The notes: a model not told the origin generated them from the sequence alone. Counted from the first letter of the stretch, positions 1 through 9,121 are shown. The stretch: DNA of 64,000 nucleotides from Hungatella sp. (GCA_009712635.1 WASS01000018.1:29695-93694); one strand, 5' to 3'. Numbers and translations are program-made.

Positions 1-1
1 C

Positions 2-349
2 GCAGACCTTGGCAAGATCCAGCAGGTTCTTTATAATCTTATTGATAATGCCATTAAATTCAGCCATTCGGATTCTACCATCTATATACAGGCTTCCGGC
101 AAGTATGAAAAAATCTTTATCTCGGTAAAAGATACAGGAATCGGAATTCCAAAGGACAGCATTAAAAAGATATGGGAACGTTTTTATAAAACTGATCTGT
201 CCAGAGGAAAGGACAAGAAAGGGACCGGACTGGGACTTGCAATTGTTCGGGAAATTATTCAGTCTCACGGAGAAAACATTGATGTAGTCAGCACAGAAGG
301 GGTTGGATCTGAGTTTATTTTCAGCCTTCCTAAATCAACTAGTTTATAG
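2..349 (+). CDS. Sensor histidine kinase, C-terminal fragment (5' end outside window)
   Basis: Only the last 115 codons lie in the window, in the frame starting at base 2. They form a HATPase_c domain: N box with LIDNAIKFS (about residues 13-21), G1 box DTGIGIP, an F-box region ending in ERFYKTD, and G2 box GTGLGLAI. This is the ATP-binding half of a membrane-type sensor kinase that phosphorylates a partner response regulator. The sensor and dimerisation domains are upstream, so the signal cannot be named. The gene ends at TAG 347-349 and is followed by a bidirectional hairpin terminator. Confidence 0.9.
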   Translation, partial: ADLGKIQQVLYNLIDNAIKFSHSDSTIYIQASGKYEKIFISVKDTGIGIPKDSIKKIWERFYKTDLSRGKDKKGTGLGLAIVREIIQSHGENIDVVSTEGVGSEFIFSLPKSTSL

Positions 350-366
350 GAATACCTGTGTAATAT

Positions 367-416
367 AAAAAGCAGATAAGAACAGACGCCTTGATTGTCT
401 GAACTTATCTGCTTTT
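367..416. terminator. Bidirectional intrinsic terminator
   Basis: The arms AAAAGCAGATAAG and CTTATCTGCTTTT, extended inward by CAGAC/GTCTG, flank a short loop and end in T runs on both strands. It lies between two convergent genes, the histidine kinase (+) and the BlaI-type repressor (-), and can serve both. Confidence 0.85.
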
Positions 417-435
417 GTGTTTTTTAAGAAATTAA

Positions 436-840
436 TCACTTATGCTCATCCCGGCTGTCAGATATTCTCTTTTCTTTTTTATCTTTCAGAATACGTTCCA
501 GTTCTTCGATCTGATCCATTGAAAGCTCTTCTTCCAGAAACTTCGTAAAAAGCATATTTAAAGCGCCGTCATAGACCTTTTTTAAGAAGGATTCATTTTC
601 AGATCTGATGCACTCTTCTTCCGAGAGCAAAGGGTAGTAGTAATATACTCTGCCCTTCTTTTCAAACCCAATCACTTCTTTTTTGATGAGTCTTGTTATA
701 AAGGTTTTTATAGTCTGTGCTGACCACATCATTCTGCCAGATAGCAGATTAATGATCTCTTCTGAGGTTATGGGATACGACTTCCATATAAGTTTCATAA
801 TTTCCCATTCTGCTTCTGATATTTTTGGAAGTGTGCTCAT
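436..840 (-). CDS. BlaI/MecI/CopY-family transcriptional repressor
   Basis: This 134-residue protein has the winged-helix layout of the BlaI/MecI (Penicillinase_R) family. It opens with ISEAEWEIMKLIW, has a recognition-helix region WSAQTIKTFITRLIKKEV, a wing GRVYYYYPLL, and an acidic C-terminal dimerisation helix. Family members repress beta-lactamase, copper or cell-envelope genes and are usually inactivated by a neighbouring BlaR1-type M56 protease. No such protease gene is next to it here; the only neighbour is a histidine kinase fragment in the opposite direction. A clear ribosome site (AAAGGAG) precedes the ATG. Targets cannot be deduced. Confidence 0.88.
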   Translation of the reverse strand: MSTLPKISEAEWEIMKLIWKSYPITSEEIINLLSGRMMWSAQTIKTFITRLIKKEVIGFEKKGRVYYYYPLLSEEECIRSENESFLKKVYDGALNMLFTKFLEEELSMDQIEELERILKDKKEKRISDSRDEHK

Positions 841-949
841 ATATATAACTCCTTTTATGTCTGCATTTGTAAGCTGTATCTTAGTTTAATCCTGGAAAGT
901 ATGTTTGTCAATTCACAATTACAGGGGATTGATGCAATTCTTTCAATAA

Positions 950-999
950 ACAGAAAAGCACGCCAGCCTCCTGAATCAGGAAAGACAGCATGCCTTTTT
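950..999 (-). terminator. Intrinsic terminator downstream of the PhoH-like gene
   Basis: On the minus strand an AAAAGGCATGC arm pairs imperfectly with GCGTGCTTTT around an inner TCCTGA/TCAGGA hairpin and runs into T residues. It sits just past the stop of the PIN-PhoH gene. Confidence 0.65.
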
Positions 1000-1012
1000 T
1001 ATCAATAAAATC

Positions 1013-2374
1013 TTATAATCGTTTTACCGCATCCATCGCCAGAACAGACCGTTCGCATTCCTCTGCCTGCAGGGTAATCTGCCAGCACAGAGAACTTCCT
1101 TTCATATGCTCAGCCGCATAACTGAGTCCGTTGGTCCGTTCATCAAGAAACGGACGGTCAATCTGATTGGGATCTCCAAGCAGTATGATCTTTGTTCCTT
1201 TTCCTGCGCGGGTTATAATTCCTTTGACCTGATTAGGCGTCATATTCTGGGCTTCATCGATAATTAAATAAGTCTGAATGATGGAACGTCCGCGGATAAA
1301 TGTCAGAGCCTCTGTTTTAATCAGGCCTCTGGCAAATATTTCTTCGATTTTGCCCGATAGTTCATCCTCATTTTCAAATCGCTTCTCCTCATTGGAATCA
1401 ATGAGCTGTTCCAGATTGTCAATTACAGGTCTCATCAGGGGAGAGATTTTCTCCTGCTCGTCACCCGGAAGAAATCCAATGTCAGAATCAAACTGGGCAT
1501 TGGGACGGCTGACAATGATTCGTCTGTATTCTCCGGTTGGATTGTTTAAAAGCTTTTCAAGCCCTACTGCAAGAGAGTAAAAGGTTTTGGCTGTCCCCGC
1601 CATACCTTTAATGATGACTAATGGCGCTATTTCGGCAGGCTGCATCAGGGCTTCCTGGGCAAAATACTGACCCGCATTCCTGGGCGCAACCCCATAGGGC
1701 CTGCTTTTCTGGTAATCAAGAGGGATTATTTTATCTCCGCTTACTCTTCCCAGCACCGTTTTTCTGGTTGACTGATCCGCTTTTAATATTACAAACTGAT
1801 TCTCAAACAGCTTTGGACTGCTTTTAGCACCCGATTCATCGGTTATGTATACCCGATCTTCTGAAATTCCCTTTTTCTTAAAATCCTTAAAATTCTCCTC
1901 GGGAGCAAAAACCTCAATTCTTCCTGTGTATTGCTCCTCTCGCCCGGATACCTGCTCGGTTGTAAAATCCTCGGCCCGGATTCCAATAATCTGCGCTTTA
2001 ATACGCAGCAATATGTCCTTCGTTACCAGTACGACCTCTCCCTCAAGTCCTCTGCATACCTTGAGAATGCGGTTATCCATTTTGTCGTCGGGAAGATCTG
2101 GGGGAAGAACAACATCCACAAAGTTTTTTTCAATCCTGATTGTTCCACCATGTTCCAGTTTTACTCCTGTCAGTAAATCTCCCTGATGACGCAGCTGTTC
2201 CAAAAGCCTTATGGCCTTTCTTGCATTGGCACCTGTTTCGCCTTCAGCCTTTTTCAAGTGATCCAGTTCTTCCAGTACAGCGACCGGAAGGACAACCCGG
2301 TTATCCTCGAAGCAATTAATGGCGTAAGGTGCCTGAATCAGAACATTGGTATCTACCACATAGGTTTTTATCAT
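1013..2374 (-). CDS. PIN-PhoH family ATPase/ribonuclease (PhoH2/YlaK-like)
   Basis: The 453-residue protein joins an N-terminal PIN nuclease domain (about 3-135; acidic residues D8 in VVDTNVLI, E35/E36, D97 and D120) to a C-terminal PhoH ATPase. The ATPase has Walker A GMAGTAKT at 257-264 and Walker B LIIDEAQN around 371-377. PIN-PhoH (PhoH2) proteins in other bacteria are reported to unwind and cut RNA, so a role in RNA turnover is the best inference. Length and order fit the family, and all key residues are present. The gene is monocistronic on the minus strand with ribosome site AAAGGAG before ATG. A stand-alone PhoH would lack the PIN part. Confidence 0.92.
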   Translation of the reverse strand: MIKTYVVDTNVLIQAPYAINCFEDNRVVLPVAVLEELDHLKKAEGETGANARKAIRLLEQLRHQGDLLTGVKLEHGGTIRIEKNFVDVVLPPDLPDDKMDNRILKVCRGLEGEVVLVTKDILLRIKAQIIGIRAEDFTTEQVSGREEQYTGRIEVFAPEENFKDFKKKGISEDRVYITDESGAKSSPKLFENQFVILKADQSTRKTVLGRVSGDKIIPLDYQKSRPYGVAPRNAGQYFAQEALMQPAEIAPLVIIKGMAGTAKTFYSLAVGLEKLLNNPTGEYRRIIVSRPNAQFDSDIGFLPGDEQEKISPLMRPVIDNLEQLIDSNEEKRFENEDELSGKIEEIFARGLIKTEALTFIRGRSIIQTYLIIDEAQNMTPNQVKGIITRAGKGTKIILLGDPNQIDRPFLDERTNGLSYAAEHMKGSSLCWQITLQAEECERSVLAMDAVKRL

Positions 2375-2521
2375 TTACCGGACTCCTTTGCAATTTCAGA
2401 AACTCTGGTTTCTGTAAATCTGATTATACCTTCTGCCAGGAACTCCTGTAATCACAGTATGGTAAAAGAAATGTAAAAACAGATTCAATTTTCTGGAATC
2501 CGGTTCCAGATATCCTAAATT

Positions 2522-2797
2522 TTATAATAAATGTTCCTGTTCATCCTCATTGAATGACCCGGACTGTTCCGGACCTTTAAAGAGCAGTCTTTTTAATGAC
2601 CAGATAATCATAATGGATCCGGTAAGAAAAAACAGGGTCATAAAGACCAGCTGAATCAGGTTTCTGATTCCGGAAGAGATGAGAAGTTCCGGAACCAGCT
2701 GAAATGCCAGCCATACCAGATATCCGCCTCCTACCAGTCTTAAACCCAGAGTAATGGGCGCAGGTGACTCACCCTGCTTCTTTTTGTCCTCACTCAT
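2522..2797 (-). CDS. Small two-helix membrane protein, unknown function
   Basis: Not recognised by function. The 91-residue product has a short charged N-terminus (MSEDKKKQGES), two hydrophobic stretches that could be membrane helices (about 16-40 and 46-69), and an acidic C-terminal tail. It follows the AraR-like repressor after only 9 bases on the same strand and has its own TAGGAG ribosome site, so it is probably co-transcribed as the last gene of the sugar-transport operon. Whether it acts in transport is unknown; a conserved envelope protein of Lachnospiraceae is equally likely. Confidence 0.7.
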   Translation of the reverse strand: MSEDKKKQGESPAPITLGLRLVGGGYLVWLAFQLVPELLISSGIRNLIQLVFMTLFFLTGSIMIIWSLKRLLFKGPEQSGSFNEDEQEHLL

Positions 2798-2806
2798 GTT
2801 ATGCTC

Positions 2807-3892
2807 CTATACTCTGACACGAACGGATTTCCGTTCTACTGCCTCTGAATCAAAAAGATAATTTCCATTAAAGTATGGATTTTCAATCATGCGTATCATG
2901 TTTTCCGCTGCTTTTTTCCCCAGTGCCTCCATTGGATGGGGAAATGAAGTAATGGGTACCTCACCCAGAGACGCCAGTTCCGAATTATCAATGCTGACCA
3001 GGGATAGATCTTCGGGAATCATAATCCCCCTCTTCATGCAGATGCCCGACAGCAGATAAGCTACCTCATCGTTATAACAGACCAGTGCCGTACAATCTTT
3101 TAACCGGTCAAACAAATAATCCGACCAGGCTTCCAGATCATTCTGGCTCTCCGAATCAATCCAGACAATCCCCCTTCTGTCTATGCTGATACCAGCCTGT
3201 TTCATTGCCTTTACAAACCCCAGATAACGAAGATGTCCCTGCCCGTCATCACATTTAAAGATCCCCCCGATCTTTTTGTGCCCTGCATGAATCAGATATT
3301 CAACCGCTTTTTTGGTCACCAGTTCATCATGGAGTGCCACACAGGGAAATGAAAGCTGGGGATAACTGCTGTTAAAGAACAGGACGGGCAGCTGCTGTTT
3401 TGCCAGCCTGCGGTAGGAATCCAGATTTGGATTAGGCAGCGCACTTTTTGCCGGTTCCACAATCAGCCCGTCTATAAACCCTTTGTCTAACAGCTTATCA
3501 AGAATTTCTCCTTCTTTTTCAATTCTGTTTCCTGTAAATGCCACCTGCATGGTATAGCCTGCTTTTGACAATGTCTTTTCAATCCCTTTTAATACGGGAG
3601 GAAAAATATAGCTGTCTACATAGGTACTGATTACTGCAATGTTCTGGTAGCGTTCTTTTCTCACTTCCCGGTTTCCCACTCCTAAATAAGTTCCGCTTCC
3701 CCGAATTCTGGTCAGCATATTTTTCTGTTCCAATACATCAATGGCATGACGGACAGTCTGCCTGCTGAGTTCAAATTCACGGCTTAGTTCATTCTCTGAC
3801 GGCAGCTTATCCCCGGTTTGGAACACCCCGTTTTGGATCTGCTCCATGACCCAGTTTACAACAGCCATATATTTTGCTTCCTGCGACTGCAT
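2807..3892 (-). CDS. GntR-family sugar-responsive repressor, AraR-like
   Basis: This 361-residue regulator has an N-terminal GntR winged helix (about 1-72, with GDKLPSENELSREFELSRQ) and a C-terminal LacI/periplasmic-binding-protein-like effector domain (about 80-361, with GFIDGLIVEPA and LSLVSIDNSELA). This domain pair defines the AraR group, which binds L-arabinose or a related sugar and releases its operators. It lies 21 bases downstream of the permease of a pentose-type ABC transporter, so control of that operon is likely. An AraR-like dyad (TTGT-N4-ACAA) is found upstream of the operon promoter. The true effector is inferred only from family and context. Confidence 0.87.
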   Translation of the reverse strand: MQSQEAKYMAVVNWVMEQIQNGVFQTGDKLPSENELSREFELSRQTVRHAIDVLEQKNMLTRIRGSGTYLGVGNREVRKERYQNIAVISTYVDSYIFPPVLKGIEKTLSKAGYTMQVAFTGNRIEKEGEILDKLLDKGFIDGLIVEPAKSALPNPNLDSYRRLAKQQLPVLFFNSSYPQLSFPCVALHDELVTKKAVEYLIHAGHKKIGGIFKCDDGQGHLRYLGFVKAMKQAGISIDRRGIVWIDSESQNDLEAWSDYLFDRLKDCTALVCYNDEVAYLLSGICMKRGIMIPEDLSLVSIDNSELASLGEVPITSFPHPMEALGKKAAENMIRMIENPYFNGNYLFDSEAVERKSVRVRV

Positions 3893-3913
3893 CTTCTCTC
3901 CTACTGTCTTAGA

Positions 3914-5080
3914 TTATTTTTTTCTTTTGGATAATAAGTCAACCGTAACCGCTCCTAATAATACAGCTCCTTTTACGATTTTCTGAATATCCGTAGACCA
4001 GCCGTAAAGAGACATTCCGTTGTTTAAGATTCCCATGATAAATGCTCCGACTACCGCTCCTATGATGGTTCCAATTCCTCCTGATGTAGCAGCACCTCCA
4101 ATATAACAGGAAGCAATGGCGTCCATTTCAAACTGATCCCCTGCTTTTGGTGTTGCTGATGCATTTCGTGCAGAAAGCACAATTCCTGCAATTGCACACA
4201 TAATTCCCATATTGGTATACACCCAGAAGAATACTTTCTCCGTATTAATACCGGACAGACGGGCCGCTTTGGCATTTCCGCCCAATGCATAGATCTGCCT
4301 TCCTGCTACAGTCTTACTGGTAATAAAGTGGTACAGGGCGACCAGAAGTCCCATAATGACCAGAACAAATGGGATTCCATTGTAACGTGCCAGTTTATAG
4401 AAGAAAAACCATACAATTATCATGATTACACCCACCTTGACAATTGTCTGCCACAATGGGTTGACCGGAAAATCGTATTTCTTTTTTGTTTTTATACTAC
4501 TGATTTCTGATATGATAATAAAAGCAAATGCGATGAGCGCTGCTCCTATGGATACCAGATCCAGGGTTCCACCGCCAAAGGGTATTTTAACAGTTGGAAG
4601 AAAGCCTGCGCCTATGTAAGTATAATTTGCGGGAAGTGGACCTTTGGTCTGTGCCTTTAGAAGGGTATAGGTAAGACCCCGGCCCATAAGCATGGTTGCA
4701 AGTGTAACGATAAAGGGAGGTATGGAAAGCTTTGAAACAAAAAAGCCAACAAACATACCGGAAAGGGTACCAATGGCAAGAGCTGCAATAATTGCAACCC
4801 ACATGCTGGTTTTATAGTCTACAATCATAATTCCTACAACTGCTCCGCATACGGCAACAATGGAACCGACCCCCAGATCGATGTTACCGGTGAGAACACA
4901 AAGAAGCATGCCTACCGCCAGAATTACAATATAGCTGTTCTGCATGATTAAATTGTTAATGTTTGCCGGTGACATATTTTTACCGCCGGTCATTGCAGCA
5001 AAGATTAAGAAAACCACGATTAGAGCCAGAATCATACCATACTGCTTCATGTTTATATTAACTGTTTTCTTCTTATCCAT
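3914..5080 (-). CDS. Sugar ABC transporter permease, GguB/XylH/MmsB family
   Basis: The product is a very hydrophobic permease of about 388 residues in the BPD_transp_2 family used by ribose, xylose and multiple-sugar importers, with about ten membrane segments. Conserved parts include GNIDLGVGS near residue 65 and GGAATSGGIGTIIGA near the end. I place the start at ATG 5080 (MDKKKTVNIN), 2 bases after the ATPase stop and preceded by GGAAAGGAAG, rather than at an upstream in-frame ATG inside the ATPase gene. It should form the membrane channel for the ATPase and the ChvE-like binding protein encoded just upstream in the operon. Confidence 0.93.
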   Translation of the reverse strand: MDKKKTVNINMKQYGMILALIVVFLIFAAMTGGKNMSPANINNLIMQNSYIVILAVGMLLCVLTGNIDLGVGSIVAVCGAVVGIMIVDYKTSMWVAIIAALAIGTLSGMFVGFFVSKLSIPPFIVTLATMLMGRGLTYTLLKAQTKGPLPANYTYIGAGFLPTVKIPFGGGTLDLVSIGAALIAFAFIIISEISSIKTKKKYDFPVNPLWQTIVKVGVIMIIVWFFFYKLARYNGIPFVLVIMGLLVALYHFITSKTVAGRQIYALGGNAKAARLSGINTEKVFFWVYTNMGIMCAIAGIVLSARNASATPKAGDQFEMDAIASCYIGGAATSGGIGTIIGAVVGAFIMGILNNGMSLYGWSTDIQKIVKGAVLLGAVTVDLLSKRKK

Positions 5081-5082
5081 CT

Positions 5083-6630
5083 TTATTCTTCCTTTCCGTT
5101 GTCTTCCATGATACACTTCATAATCTTTTCCTGTGAAACCTCTTCCCTGGTAAGTTCTCCGCAGATATGTCCTCCGTTAATGACGTAGATGCGGTCACAG
5201 GTTCCGATTAACTCCTGAAGCTCCGACGATATGACAAGAATGGCTTTACCTGCCTTTGCCAGATCATTGATGATGCAGTATATTTCATACTTTGCACCAA
5301 TGTCAATGCCCCGGGTGGGTTCATCAAGAATCAGGATATCAGGCTGAGTCATCATCCATTTAGCCAGGACAACCTTCTGCTGATTTCCCCCCGACAATGA
5401 GCTGACTGACTGGTTGATGGAATTTGTCTTAACATTAATTTTCTTCCGATAGTTTTCTGCGGAAATAATTTCATCATTCTTGTTTACAATTCCTTTTTTG
5501 GAAAAGAAGTTTCTAAGAGCTGCCAGCGTCATATTTCCTTTTACAGTGTCTATGAGGATCAGGCCGTAGTTTTTGCGGTCTTCCGAAACATATGCCAGCT
5601 TGTTATTAATGGCATCTCTAACATTTCTTATAAGAACCTGCTTTCCGTTTATCTTTATGGTTCCGCTGATTTTCTGTCCATAGGATCTTCCAAAAAGACT
5701 CATTGCCAGTTCCGTTCTTCCTGCACCCATCAGTCCGGCAAATCCCACTACCTCACCGGCCTTAACATGGAAGGATACATCCTGAATGACATGACGGTTG
5801 GGATCGTCCGGATGATATGCATTCCAGTTTTCTACCTCAAATATGTTATCTTTGATTTCACTGGTCCTCTCCGGGTAACGGTTGGTCAGTTCCCTTCCTA
5901 CCATCCCCTTTATGATCCGGTCTTCATTGATTTCATCTTTTCCCTTATCCAGAGTCTCAATGGTTTTTCCATCTCTGATCACGGTAATGGAATCCGCAAC
6001 ATAGCTGATTTCATTTAGCTTATGGGAGATCATAATACAGGTGATTCCATGCTTTTTCAGTTCCAGCATAATGTTTAAAAGACGCTTGCTCTCTTCATCG
6101 TTTAACGCTGCCGTAGGTTCATCCAAGATCAGAAGTTCTACCTGCTTTGCCATTGCCCTTGCAATCTCAATCAGCTGCTGCTTGCCGACTCCCAGGCTGC
6201 TCACCGGCGCATTTAAGTTTTCATTCTCAAGTCCCACTTTTGCCAGCATTTCCTGTGCCCGCTTATGGGTTTTGGTCCAGTCAATGACTCCTTTTTTTCC
6301 TGTCTGCTCATTTCCCAGGAAAACATTCTCCGCTACTGACAGATAGGGGCTTAATGCCAGCTCCTGATGAATAATTACTATCCCCTTTGCCTCGCTTTGT
6401 TTAATGTTATGGAACTGGCACACTGCTCCGTGATAGACAATATCACCGCTGTAGGTTCCATAAGGATAAACACCGGAGAGTACGTTCATAAGCGTAGACT
6501 TTCCGGCACCGTTTTCTCCGCAGAGAGCATGGATTTCCCCGCGTTTCACCTTGATATTCACATCATCAAGTGCCTTTACACCATAAAATTCTTTGGTGAT
6601 GTGATTCATCTCCAGGATATAATCGGCCAT
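5083..6630 (-). CDS. Sugar ABC transporter ATP-binding protein, GguA/XylG/MmsA family
   Basis: This 515-residue protein contains two fused ABC ATPase domains, as usual for pentose and multiple-sugar importers. The first has Walker [10 protein letters not shown] (about 38-46), a diverged signature SSLGVGKQQ and Walker [12 protein letters not shown]. The second has a degenerate Walker A (GLMGAGRTE), a full signature LSGGNQQKV and Walker [13 protein letters not shown]. It powers uptake through the adjacent permease on the cytoplasmic face. It lies between binding-protein and permease genes in one operon, with AAAGGAG before ATG. Substrate within the aldose group is not fixed by sequence. Confidence 0.95.
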   Translation of the reverse strand: MADYILEMNHITKEFYGVKALDDVNIKVKRGEIHALCGENGAGKSTLMNVLSGVYPYGTYSGDIVYHGAVCQFHNIKQSEAKGIVIIHQELALSPYLSVAENVFLGNEQTGKKGVIDWTKTHKRAQEMLAKVGLENENLNAPVSSLGVGKQQLIEIARAMAKQVELLILDEPTAALNDEESKRLLNIMLELKKHGITCIMISHKLNEISYVADSITVIRDGKTIETLDKGKDEINEDRIIKGMVGRELTNRYPERTSEIKDNIFEVENWNAYHPDDPNRHVIQDVSFHVKAGEVVGFAGLMGAGRTELAMSLFGRSYGQKISGTIKINGKQVLIRNVRDAINNKLAYVSEDRKNYGLILIDTVKGNMTLAALRNFFSKKGIVNKNDEIISAENYRKKINVKTNSINQSVSSLSGGNQQKVVLAKWMMTQPDILILDEPTRGIDIGAKYEIYCIINDLAKAGKAILVISSELQELIGTCDRIYVINGGHICGELTREEVSQEKIMKCIMEDNGKEE

Positions 6631-6709
6631 ATTTCCAACTCCTTTTCTTTTTATCCTTCACGAAAACAGGCGGCAGTCTTTTCCACCGCCGCCTGTATGT
6701 ACGTCTCTG

Positions 6710-7900
6710 CTACTGTGCCAGCTGTTGTTCTGTATAATAACCGCCATCAATAATAATCTTTTTATAATTGTCCTTGTCAACCGCAACCGGTGTACACAGA
6801 TAAGAAGGAACTACCACCTTACCATTGTTATACTGGGTTGTATCGTTAATTTCAGGTTTTCCGCCTTCTAACACTGCCTGAACCATGGTTACGCATTTTT
6901 CAGCAAGAAGTCTGGTGTCCTTGTAAATAGACATGGTCTGATAACCGGAAATAACATTTTTTACTGCCATTAATTCTGCATCCTGACCAGTGATCAAAGG
7001 CCAGTCAACGCCTACTTTATAGCCAGCTCCCTCTAATGCAGCCTTGCAGCCATATGCAAAACCATCAAATGCAGATGCACAGATATCCAGCTTTTTGTCT
7101 GCATAGAAGCCAGTTAAGTAGTTCTCACAGTTTTGCTGTGCTGTTTCCTGAGACCATCTTAAAATACAGGTATCTTCAAATGAAGTACGTCCGGATTCGC
7201 ATTTTAAGGTTCCGTCATCCAGATATGGCTTTAATACTTCCATTAACCCGTTATAGAGGAACAATGCGTTGTTATCATCAGGAGATCCCATAAAGAATTC
7301 GATGGTATAGGATTTTCCTTCAGATTTTGCTTTATCTAACTGTTTTGATTCTTTGATGTAATTACCAATGGCTGTACCTACCCCCTTGTTATCAAAGGTT
7401 GCATAATAGGAAACAGCATCTGTATCCATCAGCAGACGGTCATAGGCAATAATGGGGATTCCGGCGCTCTTGGCCTGAGCTTCCACGTTGACCAGAGCTG
7501 AGGAGTCGATGGATGCAATTACCAGACACTTAACACCAGAAGCAATCATGTTCTCAATCTGGGAAACCTGCATCTGGACGTCATCCTCTGCATACTGTAA
7601 ATCCACCTGATATCCAAGGGCCTCCAGCTGTTTCTTCATGTTTGCACCGTCATTGATCCAGCGCTCAGAAGACTGGGTTGGCATAGCCACACCTACTTTT
7701 CCGCCGCTTCCCGCTGCTTTTGCTGCTTCTGTTGTTGCTGCTGCCGCTGCGGTTGTTGCAGCTGTGGTCTCTGCCGCTTTGGTCTCTGCTGCTTTGGTTG
7801 CCGCCGTGGTAGCAGTTGTCTGAGACGAACTGCATCCAAATAATGCAGATGCCGCCAACACTGCACTAAGCATGACTCCAAGTACTCTTCGTTTCATCAT
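6710..7900 (-). CDS. ChvE-like multiple sugar-binding lipoprotein
   Basis: This is the first gene of the sugar ABC operon. The 396-residue precursor has a lipoprotein signal peptide with lipobox LFGC (Cys23), then a low-complexity Ala/Thr/Glu linker (about 27-65) that tethers the domain to the membrane. A periplasmic-binding-protein domain (Peripla_BP_4) follows, with VGVAMPTQSSERW at the first strand. ChvE-type proteins bind L-arabinose, D-xylose, glucose or galactose; this one's ligand is not determined. The start is the first ATG after AGGAGG; a second ATG directly follows and either may be used. A promoter with a leader of about 170 bases lies upstream. Confidence 0.92.
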   Translation of the reverse strand: MMKRRVLGVMLSAVLAASALFGCSSSQTTATTAATKAAETKAAETTAATTAAAAATTEAAKAAGSGGKVGVAMPTQSSERWINDGANMKKQLEALGYQVDLQYAEDDVQMQVSQIENMIASGVKCLVIASIDSSALVNVEAQAKSAGIPIIAYDRLLMDTDAVSYYATFDNKGVGTAIGNYIKESKQLDKAKSEGKSYTIEFFMGSPDDNNALFLYNGLMEVLKPYLDDGTLKCESGRTSFEDTCILRWSQETAQQNCENYLTGFYADKKLDICASAFDGFAYGCKAALEGAGYKVGVDWPLITGQDAELMAVKNVISGYQTMSIYKDTRLLAEKCVTMVQAVLEGGKPEINDTTQYNNGKVVVPSYLCTPVAVDKDNYKKIIIDGGYYTEQQLAQ

Positions 7901-7938
7901 TTCATACCCTCCTAATAATTACATTTTAGTATATACAA

Positions 7939-7955
7939 TTTGCACATATTGCAAA
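7939..7955. promoter_or_regulatory. Inverted repeat TTTGCA-N5-TGCAAA in the sugar operon leader
   Basis: A perfect 6+6 dyad lies about 40 bases upstream of the chvE-like start codon and downstream of the promoter. It can be extended outward imperfectly (ATACA...TGTAT). It may be an operator for repression by road-block or an mRNA hairpin. Confidence 0.45.
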
Positions 7956-7970
7956 TATGTATTTTGTTTG

Positions 7971-7991
7971 ATTCGACATGTTTTGTCGAAT
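7971..7991. promoter_or_regulatory. Inverted repeat ATTCGACA-N5-TGTCGAAT in the sugar operon leader
   Basis: A perfect 8+8 dyad lies 15 bases upstream (with respect to the operon) of the TTTGCA dyad, within the transcribed leader. Its role is unknown; an operator or a leader hairpin is possible. Confidence 0.45.
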
Positions 7992-8080
7992 TATAGCAGA
8001 TATTGCATGTGACATTTGTTATAATATCTTTTTCAACATTCATTTTTATGGTTAATTTTACCAAAATCAGTTATAAATTA

Positions 8081-8109
8081 AATATATAATTTCAACAATG
8101 TTTTGTCAA
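8081..8109 (-). promoter_or_regulatory. Sigma-A promoter of the sugar ABC operon
   Basis: On the minus strand TTGACA (8104-8109) is separated by 17 bases from TATATT (8081-8086). It predicts a transcript with about 170 bases of leader before the binding-protein gene. The rest of the gap 7901-8272 is AT-rich and holds the three dyads and the AraC terminator annotated separately. Confidence 0.7.
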
Positions 8110-8141
8110 TACATTTTTTAACATTTAAAGTATTTTTATTA

Positions 8142-8157
8142 AGTTGTCTATACAACT
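8142..8157. promoter_or_regulatory. AraR-like operator candidate AGTTGT-N4-ACAACT
   Basis: This dyad lies about 33 bases upstream of the -35 element. Its TTGT-N4-ACAA core has the same spacing as the Bacillus subtilis AraR box (ATTTGTACGTACAAAT), matching the GntR/AraR-like repressor encoded at the end of the same operon. Binding is inferred. Confidence 0.45.
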
Positions 8158-8203
8158 ATACGTTATTGATTGGTTATAGACGACAATTTTAGACATGAAA
8201 TTA

Positions 8204-8243
8204 CAAAAAAACGACTCGTTCTTATAATTAAGAACAAGCCGTT
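8204..8243 (-). terminator. Terminator of the AraC-family gene
   Basis: Minus-strand hairpin AACGGCTTGTTCTTA / TAAGAACGAGTCGTT, paired apart from two mismatched positions, followed by seven T residues. Confidence 0.8.
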
Positions 8244-8272
8244 AAATTCTCTCCTTATGATATAAATTCTTT

Positions 8273-9121
8273 TTAATAAATAACATGAAGCTTTTTATCA
8301 TAAGCATTTCCCAAAAGGGTATCTACGTAAGCGGATGGAGTAAATCCAGACATCTTTACAAACTCCTTTATGAAATGGGATTGATCATAATATCCGGATA
8401 CCAGTGCGGCATCTGCTCCATTTGCACTGTGAATGGTTTCCACCAGTCTGCTCACTGATTTCTGAAAGCGGATAAACCTGATGAGATTTTTGGGATTCAT
8501 GCCAAAATCTTCGTGGATTTTCTGATTTAAATATCGCTCCGAATAACCTGTATAGCTGCTTAACTCCGAAAGCTTCAGGCTTCCGTCTGACTTTAGTATC
8601 TGTTGGTGTATTACGTATTTCAGACTGTTTTTATCTTCGGCGTGATTATAAAAATATTTCAGATAGAAATCAAGAAATACTTCCGTTTTTTCATGAAAGG
8701 ATCCAGCTTCATACATACGCTCCAGCAGCCCTTCCCGTTCTCCGGTACTGCTCAGCATATCTTCCAGACTGATCTCATTATTCACCAGTTCATGAAGCTT
8801 CACGTTACCGGCAACCGGATTGACCCCCGGCAGAAACCGTACTCCGAAATACTGGCAGTTTAATTCAGTCTTTGCCGTTCCTTTTTCTAACAGGGTACCT
8901 GCTGCCTTGGCTTTCATTACTCCATCCTTTTCCCAGAACAGCATGTCAATACAGGCATCCGGAATCACTCCCATATGGTCTGATTCCGCAGTAAACTGAT
9001 AAAAATGGGAAAGATTATATTTCATAATACATTTTTTAGAATAATTTGTAGTAGCCAGCACAAACTCAGGCTGTCTGGGACTCAGTGCAGGAACATTTTC
9101 TTTTCTCCATTCATTACTCAT
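8273..9121 (-). CDS. AraC-family transcriptional regulator, DUF6597-type N-terminus
   Basis: This 282-residue protein has an N-terminal domain resembling DUF6597 (PDACIDMLFW near 55, FGVRFLPGVNP near 100) and a C-terminal pair of AraC helix-turn-helix motifs (about 175-275). The latter include LSELSSYTGYSERYLNQKI and SGYYDQSHFIKEFVKMSGF. It is transcribed divergently from the amine/amino-acid oxidation operon that starts at 9411 and is the obvious candidate to control it. A good ribosome site (AAAGGAG) precedes the ATG. The effector is unknown. Confidence 0.85.
   Translation of the reverse strand: MSNEWRKENVPALSPRQPEFVLATTNYSKKCIMKYNLSHFYQFTAESDHMGVIPDACIDMLFWEKDGVMKAKAAGTLLEKGTAKTELNCQYFGVRFLPGVNPVAGNVKLHELVNNEISLEDMLSSTGEREGLLERMYEAGSFHEKTEVFLDFYLKYFYNHAEDKNSLKYVIHQQILKSDGSLKLSELSSYTGYSERYLNQKIHEDFGMNPKNLIRFIRFQKSVSRLVETIHSANGADAALVSGYYDQSHFIKEFVKMSGFTPSAYVDTLLGNAYDKKLHVIY

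Noticed and set aside
2490..2510. CTGGAA-N5-TTCCAG hairpin after the small membrane protein gene considered as a terminator
   Set aside because: The stem is short and no T run follows on the minus strand; evidence too weak to list.
7700..7830. Repetitive GCT/GTT-rich stretch considered as a DNA repeat element
   Set aside because: It is the coding sequence of the Ala/Thr/Glu linker of the sugar-binding lipoprotein, a normal feature of such proteins.
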